Assembly: GCA_030512335.1 (NCBI GenBank)
Contig: JAULSU010000002.1
Span: 1,426,001-1,490,000 of the forward strand
DNA: 64,000 nucleotides
Direction: 5' to 3'
DNA from: Immersiella caudata
Lineage: Eukaryota; Ascomycota; Sordariomycetes; Sordariales; Lasiosphaeriaceae
Shown here: positions 1-11,063 of the stretch, piece by piece
Position numbering within the stretch: the stretch's first letter is position 1
Layout of the letters: each line of letters begins with the position of its first letter
Made by a program: the position numbers and the translations under genes
The notes under the pieces: generated by a model
Told to the model about the DNA's origin: nothing
The model's input: only the letters and a program-made list of their open reading frames with translations
Database searches by the model: none

Positions 1-138
1 AGCAAACTCTGCGACTCGAACTGCGTACCCTACAACGACATTCGACTCAACCCCGCAGGAGAGGACATCTGCGTTGCACTGTATCAGAAGACACGCTACT
101 GCAACGAGTTTCCTCCTGTTCCCTCCACAATCCTCTAG
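1..138 (+). CDS. 3' end of an unidentified protein-coding gene (partial)
   Basis: The window opens inside a reading frame (frame 1) that encodes 45 residues and ends at a TAG at 136-138. The visible tail has four cysteines (CDSNC, then single Cys in EDIC and RYC), which would suit a small secreted or zinc-binding protein, but no family is recognisable. All three forward frames are open across this short piece, so the frame choice rests only on its protein-like composition and on the AT-rich, stop-containing DNA after the TAG. It lies about 140 bp ahead of the tRNA gene. The call is weak and could be wrong if the true last exon uses another frame. Confidence 0.35.
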   Translation, partial: SKLCDSNCVPYNDIRLNPAGEDICVALYQKTRYCNEFPPVPSTIL

Positions 139-278
139 TTTCTGGTTTCTAGCTTTTCTCTTCTTACCCAACTCACCTTGACTGTGGAATCCGAAAAACC
201 CGCAAACCCATAAGTGGAGTGCACGATTCGTAAGCCCTTACACTAGACCTAGCTGTCACCAAAAAGTAACTCACAACA

Positions 279-350
279 GCGTCAATGGTCTAGTGGTTAG
301 GATTCAACCCTTCCAAGGTTGAGGGGGGGGTTCGATTCCCTCTTGACGCA
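279..350 (+). tRNA. tRNA-Gly (anticodon UCC)
   Basis: The 72-nt cloverleaf can be drawn by eye. The acceptor stem GCGTCAA (279-285) pairs fully with TTGACGC (343-349), followed by discriminator A350. The D-arm region contains TGGTCTAGTGGTTAGGAT, a good A box. The anticodon stem CAACC/GGTTG encloses the 7-nt loop CTTCCAA, which gives anticodon TCC and therefore glycine (reads GGA/GGG). The T arm has the loop TTCGATT in a good B box. There is no intron. It decodes glycine codons in cytosolic translation and is transcribed by RNA polymerase III. Confidence 0.95.
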
Positions 351-353
351 TTC

Positions 354-358
354 TTTTT
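354..358 (+). terminator. Pol III terminator of tRNA-Gly
   Basis: A run of five T residues begins four nucleotides after the discriminator base of the tRNA, the expected position and form of an RNA polymerase III terminator. Confidence 0.8.
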
Positions 359-637
359 GCTCCCATGCATTTCATGCAGAAAAAAGGTAGAAATTCGGGA
401 AGGGTGTTGAAAGGGAACGCAGCCCAGGGGTCAAGGCTCTAGATTTCCTGGATTTCCGCGCAGGACGCCTCTGCAAAGCCGAGAAGATGCTGGTAAAACA
501 GCGACATCGCTCAAAATCAAACGGCAAACATGGCTTCATCAGTAATGGCATAAGATCGTTCCTCATTCGTTCTTTTCAGACGCCAGCTATTAGAAACTCG
601 CTGCCTGCTAAACCACTGCGCTCGCTTTCTACAAAAT

Positions 638-2226
638 TTAAGATCCGCCGGGGCCTCCTAGCAGCGCAAATCTTCGCACAATACCTGGTCCGTACTCTTG
701 GTACTGTCGCTTTTGTCAGCTGGAAATCTCATATCTTTCGAAAGGAGCATTACCTCTGCCTTGGTGTGGCAGTAGGACCGGAATTCGGGCGTTTGGCCCA
801 ACAAACTGCCTCCAAACCACGGTCCGTGCCGTTGCCTCTTGTGCGTAATAACTTGCACCTCCAGACCACCGCTCTTTGCACCTCCACTGCGGACCTCGCT
901 AGCCCTGATTCTCGCATCGACGAGCTGCTTGATGTCACGCTGTAACCTGCGGCCAAAGTCCTTGTAAAGAGTGCTGCCTCCAGACAAAACAATGTTCTTG
1001 TAAAGGCCTCGGCGAACATCGATCGGCGACGACTGAATCACGCCATCGACGACAACGGGCAGTGGTGTCAAGAAGTCGGACGAGTAGATCTCGGGGTTGA
1101 AAAAGATTTCGGGCGCGAGGAAGCGTTCGTATCCAACGTCGACCGTGACCTGGCGACCACCGGGGTGTGTCACGACGTGCTTCATGAAGCGGCTGCGGTC
1201 GCGGTCGAAACGGGAAAACTCCTTGACGATATCGGGGCACACGTAGCAGTACTCCTCCTTGATCTCCTGGGCTGTCTTGAGCGACGAATCTGGTTCGCCA
1301 CGGTCTCGCAGGAGCGACTGGACAAAGTAGGTGATATCGCGACCGGCGATCGGGATCGACTTGATGGAAGAGCCGATGACATATCCTTCGGCGACGGGAA
1401 TAACGTGCGTAACACCGTCGCCGGAGTCAATAACCGTGCCCGTTAAGGACCTGTCTTGGACTTTGGACGAGGTCCACGAAGCTGCCAACGCGAGCACGGC
1501 TTGAACAGCAATGTAAAGGCCGGCGCAGTTGAAGGACTCGAAGAAGATTTCGGCGGTGTTCTCTCGGTTCTCGGGAGGATTCAGCGGCTATAATTGTCTT
1601 TAGCGCAAGATCCGTGGTAGAGGGTCCAGCAGCGATCTAACCGGCTCAGTAAGCAGGAAGAAGTGGTCTTCGGGCTCGACTCTTAGATATTTGAAGATGG
1701 AGTTCGACCAGAATCTCTCCATGTGATCCTATACCCCAACGTTAGCTTGGTCATGCCTCCAGCAGCAGTCCAAACCCACCCAGTTTTCTATCTGGCCGTG
1801 CCTAATCGGATAGTGTAGACCATAGCCTAATCTTGTCAGTCGGGCACGCCGCCGAGAGTGGGCGAGATAACCCACCAGGGCCAGCCGCGGCTGTGATCGC
1901 CTCGTCACCGATGAAGAAGTCGAGATCCTCGGTTCCGCGTTTCATAGACAAGTGACCCTGAGGGCCGGCGCCGCCTGTGAGGAAGGTCGGCTTGCCCGCA
2001 ACGGCGGGGCGGCCGGAGCCGGAGCCGCCGGAGCCTCCCGCGGGGCCCTTGGTCGCAATCGCGGTCGGGAAGACGAAAGAAGGGGAGTCGTTGCCGGCGA
2101 AACCTAGCTTGGAGAACCCCGTGCCGCTGTGCGCTGCGGGTTAGTGATGCGTACCCACGAGAGCGGGGCTGACAGGGGCGCGGGAACGAACTTGTCCATG
2201 ACAACGGCGGGGGTTTGGTTGGCCAT
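638..2226 (-). CDS. arp3: Actin-related protein 3 (Arp2/3 complex subunit)
   Basis: Arp3 is one of the two actin-like subunits of the Arp2/3 complex, which nucleates branched actin filaments at cortical patches and endocytic sites. Joining six exons gives 439 residues, a normal Arp3 length: 2192-2226, 1876-2126, 1780-1826, 1642-1728, 754-1587, 638-703. Diagnostic stretches are MDNGTGFSKLGFAGND at the N terminus, YGLHYPIRHGQIENWDHMERFW, ESFNCAGLYIAVQAVLALAA, TGTVIDSGDGVTHV (nucleotide-binding fold), LSGGST and the terminal PEFRSYCHTKAE plus YQEYGPGIVRRFALLGG. The short last exon was found in a different frame after an intron at 704-753. A Gly/Ser-rich insertion follows PTAIATK in subdomain 2, which I believe is usual in filamentous-fungal Arp3. 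It is divergent from the taspase gene. Identity is secure; splice sites are hand-made but phase-consistent. Confidence 0.96.
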
Positions 2227-3180
2227 TGTTGAGGATTGCTGCTGTGCGCAGCGATTGCTGTGGTGTTGCGCGACGTGGCTTTGAGCTCGAAGCGGTTGTC
2301 GTTGTCAGTCGACTGGGCAGGGAAGGGGTGGGGGAGGAGTTGAGGTCCAAGATTACGTGCCTCCTCAAGCTCTCGGCGGATGCTTGTGCGCAGCCCCGCC
2401 AGCTACGGCGGGAAATTTCCACACTAGCGCAGCCGTGCAATTGCACAGTATCAGATCAACTGCAAACAGTGTGAACTCATATCTGGTTCAGGTTCAATGC
2501 AGGGATTATTTATAGCATGGTAGACAACATATGTTGTTAGTGAGAATCTCATCCATTCGTAGAACCCCAGTATTTTACCGCGTCTATACAGAGTTTGGCA
2601 TGCCAACAACAATCTTCGGTTTTCGACTTGAGGGACTCGGTGTCGGTGCTCAGGGCAAAAAACGCACCAGCTCGCTTGAAAATGCTCCTGGCAAGAGCAT
2701 GGCGTGAAGCTCTTGCCGTGTATGCTCTCGACTCATTTCGGCGCCTGCCTTGAAAGGTTCATGAATTTTGGAAACCAGCACGAATGACGCCGTTTGAAGA
2801 ATCAACTTCCAACAACCCTCCTTTTACTTATTCGTCACCTCCCTAAGTCCGCTTCCTCCTCCTGGGACCTGCGAGCTTCCGAAAGGGAGATCACGCAACC
2901 CAACCACGCATACCTACGGAGTGAACGCTCTTGGGTTTATTTCTTATATATATCTTTTCTTGCATCTCCTCGCATCGATCCTCGGGTCCTCAAGACATTG
3001 CAAATCGATTCCGACCCTGGGTTCGCCTACAGAGAAGAAATTCTTGCCGAGTCTACAGTGTCCATGCTGAGGACTACCTAAGCTCTCCGGCAGGTCAGTC
3101 GGCCAACTCTACAAGTCCGAAAAGGGGGCGCGACCGTTGAAGTTCTTGGTCGAAAGCCGGCGGCTGTCTCCGCTGGGAAA
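2227..3180. promoter_or_regulatory. Divergent intergenic region arp3 / taspase
   Basis: About 950 bp between two outward-facing start codons, so it must hold the promoters and 5' leaders of both genes. The half next to arp3 is pyrimidine-rich when read on the arp3 strand. Short reading frames here (for example 2794-3081) have no recognisable product. I saw no specific binding site that I would defend. Confidence 0.5.
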
Positions 3181-5028
3181 ATGGTCTCTTCCAACTCTCG
3201 CTTACGGGGAAAACCGATCTCCGGTCCTCAGACATCACTGGCAAACGAAGCAGATGGGGCGGTTGACAGGGTGTTTCGGCGCAGCCCTAAGCCTGTATCT
3301 GCTATCTTCATCCACGCCGGGGCGGGCTACCATAGCGTTGCGAACGAGAAGGTGCACCTCGAGGCTTGCAGCGAGTGAGTGACAGCCGGGCTATGAAAGT
3401 GGATGAGACGAACTGACGTGGGAACAGAGCCGCCCGCGTGGGAATAAGGTTCCTCAGAGCTGGTGCTTCCGCAGCTGAGGCGGTTGAGGCCGCCATCAAA
3501 TCGCTCGAGGACAAGGAAATCACCAATGCCGGCTTCGGGAGCAACCTCAACATGGATGGCGTTGTTGAGTGCGACGCAACGGTCGTTGACCACTTTGGCA
3601 GAAGCGGTGCTTGCGGTGCTGTCCCAGGTAAGATCCTCAGACCCTACGGCATGGCTCCGGATATGACTGACTATTGTCGTAGGGATAAAAAATCCCATAT
3701 CTCTGGCCAAGCTGATCCTTGACACAAGCAGCCAACCTCTGTCACTTCGTCGAGTCCCGCCCAATATCCTGGTTGGGTTAGGCGCCAAGCAGTTTGCTGA
3801 AGAGCACGGTATGGCCGCCACTCTCAATGACTGCTTGGTGTCGAAAAATGCGAAAGACCGCTACATCCGCTGGAATAAGGACCTGAGGAAGGCTGAAGCT
3901 AGACAACCTCAGGCCGCTAGCCAGGTCCCAAAACCCACTGATAGCGAGCCACCGAGCCCATCCTTGGATGACTACGAGGCAGCCATGGATCCCGTGAACG
4001 CCACACACCGGCGAGACCACACCAACGCTATCCTGACCGGAACATGGAATGAAGGCCAGCCTGACTCACCTTCACCAGGGAGCCCTCCGATGTCTGGCAT
4101 TGCGAGTCCTATAATCAACACCGCAACCTACCGCCCCCCTTTGCCACACAGTGCTACCTCAAATCCAAGCAAACTCTCAGATCGAAATCCGCTTGGCTTT
4201 ATCCCCACGTCGTTCCAGTCACGGCTTGACAATCCACCAGCAAAACGTCCAAAGGTCCAGAAAAGCCTCACTGACGAGGTCACATACGGTTCAAAGGGCC
4301 ACCCTCCAATTGCTTCGCCTCACGACGGGTCCAGGAGCACCGATGAGGTTATGGCGGAAGCTGGAGAATCCCGTGATGGTCACGACTCTGATAGGCCCAT
4401 TGATCTGTTGCAGCAAGTTGGAGGAAATAGGGGTGTAAAACGCTCCGCGAGCGACGACGACGCGGACCTCATATCAGACACTATTGGTGCCATCGCCATT
4501 GATATACACGGCCACATCGCGGCCGGGTCGTCATCTGGCGGCATTGGTATGAAGCACAGGGGCCGGATTGGACCGGCGGCATTGGTGGGAATCGGAACAG
4601 CGGTAATACCTGAGGATCCTGAAGACGAGGAAGGGGCGTCAGTAGCTGCGGTGACCAGCGGAACCGGTGAGCACATGGCAACATGTCTTGCTTCCGCAAA
4701 ATGTGCCGAGCGCATCTTCACTGGCACACGACGTGGCCTTGGTGGGCGCAGCGTGGAGGAGCCTGACGAACATAACATAATGGAATCCTTTATCCTAGAC
4801 GACTTCATGGGCCACCCGGGTGTCAGACACCAGCCGTCCGCCGGAGCAATCGGGGTCATGGCGGTCAAGAAAGACCGCACCGGGATTTACTTTTACTTTG
4901 CTCACAACACAGACTCCTTTGCGCTAGCGTCGATGTCATCGTCGGAGCGAGAGCCGCTCTGTGTCATGTCTCGGCAGGGTAAGGTCCGGCCGGTTGCGCA
5001 AGGTGGGAGGAGAATTCGCATCGATTAA
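3181..5028 (+). CDS. Taspase-type threonine endopeptidase (asparaginase-2 family)
   Basis: An N-terminal-nucleophile hydrolase of the asparaginase-2/taspase 1 family. The precursor is expected to cleave itself before a Thr, which then becomes the catalytic N terminus. Three exons (3181-3374, 3428-3627, 3683-5028) give 579 residues. The alpha part shows FIHAGAGYHS, AAIKSLED, ITNAGFGSNL and ECDA. The presumed nucleophile is Thr398 in ISDTIGAIAIDIHG, followed by the beta-part signature AAGSSSGGIGMKHRGRIGPAALVG. A long Ser/Pro/Asp-rich linker of roughly 180 residues separates the two halves, typical of taspases rather than plain asparaginases. It ends with VRPVAQGGRRIRID. It is convergent with tfb4. 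Animal taspase cuts MLL and TFIIA; the fungal substrate is not evident from sequence. Confidence 0.88.
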
Positions 5029-5452
5029 TCAAATCAGCAGTGTTTTGCTTGATTTTAGTGGCAGTTTGCGCTTGACATTGACAAGCTGACTTCGTCAACC
5101 TGCAATGGCATTAGACAGGCCATAGCCATAGGATGTCTCCCTTTGCCATTCATCAAGATACATAGTTTAGAGGACTCACTCGTCGCGGCGGCTTATAGGG
5201 TGTCATTCAAAGCAAAAGTAGTTGGTCGAGAACAATTACCCCTGAAGCTCTCGGGTGCAGTGCCATGGCTATACCGGAATCCCCCCAGTCGAAAGTGACT
5301 AGTGTAAGCATGTATTTGTGGCCGTGGTATCTAATCTCTAATACGACTTCATTTTCTGCCCTTTTATGAACGCCAATCCGGTTCGATGCCTTTTCAGATT
5401 CGCTGCCCTTTTACCACCCGAGACGCCATGAATAAATGCCAAATTAAAGACA
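5029..5452. other. Convergent 3' intergenic region, taspase / tfb4
   Basis: A 424-bp stretch between two facing stop codons. It can only hold 3' UTRs and polyadenylation signals. I see no gene or repeat in it. Confidence 0.5.
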
Positions 5453-6607
5453 TCATGCCCCACCATTCAGTACCTTCCCCTTCTGTAGTACAGGCTTGCG
5501 CCCATACTTGCCCAGCGCCAACTTCGTCCCGCACGTCAAGCACTCCCCATCATCAGGTACCTCGCAAAAGATGCTCAAACACACGCTACACACGAACCCC
5601 ATATCGACTACTTTCCTGTGGCAGAAACACGCAGCGCGAAAGTCCACCGTCTCGTTACTAGGCGAGTTCAGCAGATCCGCCCCCCCCGCCCCGCGCCCCC
5701 CCTTGGAAGACATCGCCTTGACGGTGACCTTCCCCCCGGGTGCCCCCTTCTTGGATCCGAGCTCCGACGCCCCGGATGAACCCGAGGGGGCGCTGCCGCT
5801 GCCGAAGCCGAACATGAGGTACTGCAACAGGCCGCGTGGTTCCGACGCGTTGATGAAGGTGCCGCGGGTGATGTGGGAGGCTTGCTGGAGGAAGATGGCG
5901 TTGCCGCGTAGGGCGAGGGTGTCGATGGCGATGCGGGAGTGGGCGGCTGCGAAGACGGAGTTCATGATGGGGATGTATTGGGTTGCGGAGGAGTCGGAGA
6001 CGGAGAGGATGAGGATTCGGGCGTGGATGCCGGCGAGGGTGCCGGGTGCGGTGGTGGCGGCGGTGGTTCCGGTGGATGTGGGGTTGCTGGAGGCGGCGGT
6101 GGCGGCGGCGGTGAAGGAGAGGGCGGTGCGGTTGATGTGGTTGAGGGCGAGGGAGAGGGCGCCTGACATTTGGGTCGTCGTGGTGGCGGTGATGTCGGAG
6201 GGGCTGGTGTCGTTGATGAGAGCGCGCAGGGAGGTGAGGAGAGATTCCTCGATTAGGGAGAATTGGGGGTATTTGTTGGCCGAGTGGTTGGCCGTCGGTT
6301 TATTGCTGACGTCTCTCATCTCGACGTCTTCGGATTGGGAGGGTGGTTTGGGCGGCGCGGGATAGAGCCATACCGCGCGGTCCGAGTGGGATGCTATGAG
6401 GGCGACTTGGTTGGAGTTGTTGAAAGCGAGGTGGGCGTTGACGAAGATGAGGATGTTTGCAATGGCTTTGGAGAGGGGCAGCACATCTGCGAGCGCGGCC
6501 CAGGCACGCGGATTGGTGTCCAGGATGATGGTGCATAGCGACGGGATATCCTCGGTGTTGTACACCTCATAATGATCCGAGGCGTCGACGGTATCCTGAG
6601 GATTCAT
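5453..6607 (-). CDS. tfb4: TFIIH core subunit Tfb4 (p34 homologue)
   Basis: Tfb4/p34 is a structural subunit of the TFIIH core, needed for RNA polymerase II promoter opening and nucleotide excision repair; it pairs with Ssl1/p44. The single-exon frame encodes 384 residues. A von Willebrand A-like fold runs from about residue 25 (SLCTIILDTNP) to 280, including ILIFVNAHLAFNNSNQVALIA and HARILILSVS. The C terminus has a cysteine-rich zinc-binding module at about 327-363 (CFCH, CSVC, C, C, CGTKL), the expected Tfb4 ending. Low-complexity Ala/Thr and Gly/Ser segments interrupt the fold, common in fungal orthologues. The ATG at 6607 is the only start upstream of the conserved region. There is no intron. 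Confidence 0.93.
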   Translation of the reverse strand: MNPQDTVDASDHYEVYNTEDIPSLCTIILDTNPRAWAALADVLPLSKAIANILIFVNAHLAFNNSNQVALIASHSDRAVWLYPAPPKPPSQSEDVEMRDVSNKPTANHSANKYPQFSLIEESLLTSLRALINDTSPSDITATTTTQMSGALSLALNHINRTALSFTAAATAASSNPTSTGTTAATTAPGTLAGIHARILILSVSDSSATQYIPIMNSVFAAAHSRIAIDTLALRGNAIFLQQASHITRGTFINASEPRGLLQYLMFGFGSGSAPSGSSGASELGSKKGAPGGKVTVKAMSSKGGRGAGGADLLNSPSNETVDFRAACFCHRKVVDMGFVCSVCLSIFCEVPDDGECLTCGTKLALGKYGRKPVLQKGKVLNGGA

Positions 6608-7579
6608 CGTGAACCTTTGCTCTCTCCAAAGCCTGCGCGACTGCGCTCCAACCCTGATATCCTGCTTTGCCCCTTCTTCAAAGGAAGACCATTTACTCGA
6701 CCAGCATGAGAATTTTAAGGCCGTCTAGAAAACCAGAGTTGCAACGGTCGCGAGTTGTGGAGAAAATGGGTGTTGTCAAGGCAGCTTCTTTATCTGTTCT
6801 CTGCCTCAGCCAGTGTCATGAGTGAGCTGTGAGTGAGACGCGAAGTTGAGAGAGGCTGAGCGAGACCTACAGTTCAGTATCCGCGTCAACACGTGCTGTG
6901 CTGCCGCATCCAGCTGCCCCACCGTTGAAAGCTTCAAGCCTTGTCTCAGCTTCGTTTGCTTGATGATTTTACTGTAACTTCACAATGTTTCCGTCGCCCA
7001 TTACATGATTTCCAGGATTCGCAAATAGAACAAATTGCAAGTTAGGTTGAGTGTTCTTTTCTTCATGTATCAGCGCTTCCAATTTGAGTAGAGGCAGTGC
7101 GAGGAACACTCCGACCAAGTTGTCGCACGGAGCAAAACTATCATTCGAATCGGCTCGAACTCCCTGCAAATCCGACAATGTCACTCGGATTGCTGGACGC
7201 TGGAGATTGGAGGACGGTAACACAGATGTTTTATGCGAGGATCATGCCAGAATGGAGAGGACATTGCTTGCAGCGAATTGCCAGCCAAGATGTTCACGAG
7301 GGCCCATGATCATAAAAAAATCTCAATGCCAACGCCTTGCAGTCACGGATCGCAATATCAAGGACTAAACATCCGTACCTGAGGTACCTGTACGTTTTTC
7401 AATACCTAGCATAGGTTCCCCATCCCAGTTCTCTCGTTGGCTGGCATGATGCTTGATTCCCCCATACCCATGAAGTGAGCGAGCGCATCTGGAATGCCAG
7501 CTGCTCCAATGCACGAAACATGAGAACCAGAGCCGAAACTCCGTTGTATTCTTCCCTACGACCCAAGCCGTCACGCCAC
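6608..7579. promoter_or_regulatory. Intergenic region upstream of tfb4, downstream of rpl15
   Basis: About 970 bp between the tfb4 start and the rpl15 stop, both genes on the minus strand. It should contain the tfb4 promoter and the rpl15 3' UTR. Short open frames here have no protein-like composition. Nothing else was recognised. Confidence 0.45.
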
Positions 7580-8402
7580 TCAGCGGTATCTCCAGAGGGA
7601 GAGAGTGTTGTGGCGCTTCCAGGTCTTTCTGCGGCCAGCCTTGGTGTGGTTGTAACGGTGGCCCTTGTTGAGACCGCGCGAAGCCTTGCCAGTGGCGGTG
7701 AGACCGCGGGACTCGCGGTGCTTGTGGACGGGGTTGACGATCCAGTTGATGCGAGCATCCTTGCGGATGGCCTTGTGCTGGGGGTCAACGAGGATGACCT
7801 CGAAGTACTTGTAGGTCGAGTCCTGGTTGATCCAGTAGGAGTTGAGGACGCGGAGGTTAGCGCAGCGGCGGCCGACACGCTCCTCAGCGGTGGACTTGAG
7901 CGAACGCTGGTACTTGAGCTGGTTCACTCCCTGGTTGGTGGGCTTGCCTATTGTGCCATCGTGTCAGGCATCCACGCCCCCCAGAACAAAACAAATATTC
8001 AGAGCTCTGCTTACCATAGGTGGCGCCCTTGGGAACCGGCTTCTTGCGGCCACCACGACGAACACGCACGCGGTAGATGACATAGCCCTGCTTGGCCTTG
8101 TATCCGAGGCGGCGAGCCTTGTCGGGTCGGCTGGGCCTCGAGGCACGGTGGATAACGTTCAACTGACGGAGCTATATTGATGCACTCTCAGCAAATGTTC
8201 AACGAGTGTACAGCAAGAACGAGGCGCCGGCTGGACCGTCGATATTTTCTTGTCGAGCGGGTCCAGTGGGCCGCCGCCCACATCGTTTTCTCTTCGGAGG
8301 TGCAATTCAACTAACCTCCCAGCAGCGAACTCGTAGAAGGAAGCGGAGGACATCGCTCTGCTTCTTCTTCTGAAGCTCCTCGAGGTATTTGAGAGCACCC
8401 AT
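7580..8402 (-). CDS. rpl15: 60S ribosomal protein L15 (eL15)
   Basis: eL15 is an essential protein of the large cytosolic ribosomal subunit. Three exons (8316-8402, 8015-8171, 7580-7947) give exactly 203 residues, close to the 204 usual in yeast and man. It begins MGALKYLEELQKKKQSDVLR, continues LNVIHRASRPSRPDKARRLGYKAKQG and [31 protein letters not shown], and ends TWKRHNTLSLWRYR; all are near-invariant in the family. Exon 1 is 29 codons and ends in phase 0; intron 2 splits a Gly codon of GATYGKP. Introns of 144 and 67 nt show no box C/D pattern that would suggest a hosted snoRNA. High expression is expected from the family. Confidence 0.97.
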
Positions 8403-9015
8403 TTTGACTCTGTAGTTTCCAACGAGTTAGCTTGAGTTTTTTGGCTGCAAAAATCTCGTGGCAATCGAAAAATGCGGCGGTCGGATGAGTGTCGAGGGTA
8501 TTGGTGCAATGGAAGCTTCGTCGAGAGAGGGAAAGGAGTACGCACCAGAGGCCCAATGCCGTGTTCCTGTGGTTAATAGAGGTCGTGGAAGTGGTAGGTC
8601 ACGATCGCAGACCAAGAGTTGAGAAATTCGGGAATTTGGGAGTTGTGAGGAGAGCAAGCCCTAACATTTCAGGTGGGGTCGCTAAGCCATATTGGGACTA
8701 GCGGAGTAGCAGTTGAAGCCCCACTCTTTCCAGCCTCACTGCAATCTTGGCGGCATGGAGCATCGCGAGCATCAAGCGGTCAGTGACCTCAAAATAGGTT
8801 ACGAGTTTAGGGTAGAGATGTTCCTCAGAGGTTGAACGAATCGGTCACAGGCGAATAAGGCGGTTTTATTTGCGGGCACAAAATGAGACGACGTACCACT
8901 CGAGCTTTGAGCTCCCTTTCCCACGGAATCTTCCATACCAATGCTTCCAAACATCAGTCTCGCCATCACCAGCTTCATGCAATAATGTCCCAGACTTTCA
9001 ACAAAATACCTGGCC
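8403..9015. promoter_or_regulatory. Promoter and leader region of rpl15
   Basis: About 610 bp upstream of the rpl15 start, up to the stop codon of the next minus-strand gene. It must carry the rpl15 promoter. I did not find a defensible ribosomal-protein element and no gene is visible. Confidence 0.45.
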
Positions 9016-9966
9016 TTACTTCCTCCCAGGCGTAGACAAAGTCCTAACCACACCCGCTAATGCCTTCATCTGCGCATGCGCAACCTGGCCCCAAGTATCA
9101 GCCCCCGCCGCCTCTCGGGTTTTCTCAAACAGCCCAGCCACCATTCTACCCGCCTCTTCCGATCCCTTCCCTCCAGCTTCATGGGCCACATTCTCGGTAA
9201 CCACCTTCTCCGGGCCAAGCAGACTCTCCGCAAGCTTTTCCCCATACTGTTTACCATAATGCAACAGCGCCACCATCTTCTGCTCATCGTGCCTCCACTC
9301 CGCGCGCGGTGGAACCAGCCCTGGACGTTGTGATTCCTTCTCGGCGATCTGGTGGCGCTTGAGGATGCTGCGAGACAGATGAACTATCTGTTGGGTTTGC
9401 TGGTAGAGTGGGTTGTCCTTCAAATTAGTCGACGACACTGCGCCGTTGGCTCCTGCAAACAGCTCCTGCTGCTGGCCAGTATGTGCCTTGTCTCTGCTTC
9501 ATTGTCAGTGGGATGCTATGCAGAGGAATGTGGGCCACACTCACAGGTCACGTTTGAACTGTCCCAGCGCCAGATGTGCCTTCTCCTGCCCCTCTGCCAC
9601 CTTCTCTCGGAAAGATTGAATGAACTCCTTGGACTTAGCACTCTGATCCATCAAGTGCTGCTCCACAGTGGTAGGCTTTTGACCTCTAAACTTTGCGTCA
9701 GCCCCGACTGTCATCAGAGAAAGCTAGTAACGGAGAACCTGCCTTCCAGTTCCAAGCCCGTCGTCCTGGTTCCGACCGACCTGCTTGGCGCGTGGTGCGA
9801 CCTTCCGAGGCCGTTTAGGGAGAGGGGGTTTTGGGACAACCTCAAAGCCATCATCATCATCGTCTGCAACAGTAGACGAAGGCTTTTTATTCTGAGGTAG
9901 TCGGCCTCGAGGGCGTGGGTTAGGATTAGATGTATCGATCTCCTTAGCCTTTCTCTTTGGCGGCAT
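9016..9966 (-). CDS. Conserved-looking basic, helical protein of unknown function
   Basis: I do not recognise this protein. Three exons (9781-9966, 9545-9723, 9016-9493) join in phase to 280 residues. The N terminus is rich in Lys/Arg/Pro with likely nuclear-localisation signals (MPPKRKAKE, LPKRPRKVAPRAK) around an acidic VADDDDDGFE patch. The middle is a charged helix (VEQHLMDQSAKSKEFIQSFREKVAEGQEKAH) likely to form a coiled coil. The C-terminal half is mostly alpha-helical (IVHLSRSILKRHQIAEKE, EQKMVALLHYGKQYGEKLAESLLG). Intron 2 has a strong GTGAGT donor; the first intron is less certain (donor GTCGGT, acceptor CTAG at 9724-9726) and could shift a few residues. A nuclear role is inference from composition only. 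Confidence 0.7.
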
Positions 9967-11063
9967 GGCGAAGACGTGGACAGATCGAGGGCAACGCCGC
10001 GGAAACGGCTACACCCAAGAAACAGATGGCGCGATTGATGACGAGAACCTGGCGATGTAGTACACGGGTAAGTTCCAACATTGGCTGGGCCGAGAGGTCG
10101 AATGTCTAGCTAACGAAATGCCCTGTTGTTCAACGCAGGCGCGAAGGGGCCTGGTATCTTGTGTGGTAGCCATGTCCAGCGCGCCTTCCCGGGAATCGAA
10201 CTGGGAGCCCACACCGACTCGCCAACCACACATTAACAGACATTTAGAAATTACCGATTGCATTGGTTTCAGGCCTACTCACATCGTCACTCTGAAGGCA
10301 GATGTAACAGTAGAAAACATCTATTACTTCATTTATCCGACGTTAAGGTAGTAAACAAGAGAATGACGGCCGCCCCAGCGATGCCCCCCGCAAGAACGAC
10401 CGCCGAGGAAGGCGCTGAAGAACTACCTAGGGCCAAACACCCATGTAAAAACATGCGCAGAGAAGAGGAGTGAAACGAGGGCTCGAGAAAAGGAAAAGGA
10501 AAAGTCTGTATAATGCCGTTTACGGTCCGTACCCAACCCAAACACAACCTGGATCCCATTTTAATATCGAGTTACACCGTGCTCGTGCAAAGTCCTCTCT
10601 CTGTCTATGGCTAGTTTTCCATTCATCAAGAAAAAATCGAACTGGGCGCTTGCTGCAGTGAGAGACTGCGCCAGTGCTATCTGGCGCCGAATGCTGAAAA
10701 ATTAGGCCCGAGAAGGGGAAAAATCGCATACGAATACCGAAAGTCGAAATAGAAGCGCCGTCCGAAAGCTTCCACCTCGTTGTGCAATATGCCGACAAAC
10801 GCCACCGTGATGGATTGCGGGCGCCCTCACCGCAACCATAATCAAGTCTGAACATTTCCCATTTCTCGTCATGGAAGGATCGACCGTTCCACATTCTTTT
10901 CGTACGTGCCATAAGTCTCTCTTTTTCTGTATCGCAAGTCCAAATGAGTGAGTCTTGTCGTCCGTCTTCCGCCGATGCATACCGTCATGCATGAATATGT
11001 AAATACGATTAAGGGGCAATTAACTGTTCGTGGTGCGAGAGTACGACAGCACCGTGTTGGGGA
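9967..11063. promoter_or_regulatory. Intergenic region, no gene recognised
   Basis: About 1.1 kb between the start of the helical protein gene and the stop of the PSP1 gene, both on the minus strand. It holds the former's promoter and the latter's 3' UTR. A tRNA-like B-box stretch near 10185-10215 was examined and rejected. Confidence 0.45.

Noticed and set aside
8172..8315. Intron 1 of rpl15 as a snoRNA host
   Set aside because: No box C (RUGAUGA) and box D (CUGA) pair in the expected positions.
10170..10330. Possible minus-strand tRNA: a B-box-like AGTTCGATTCC and GCCTTC/GAAGGC ends
   Set aside because: The T stem pairs at only three of five positions, no anticodon arm or A box fits, and the spacing (about 116 nt) is wrong. 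At most a degenerate remnant.
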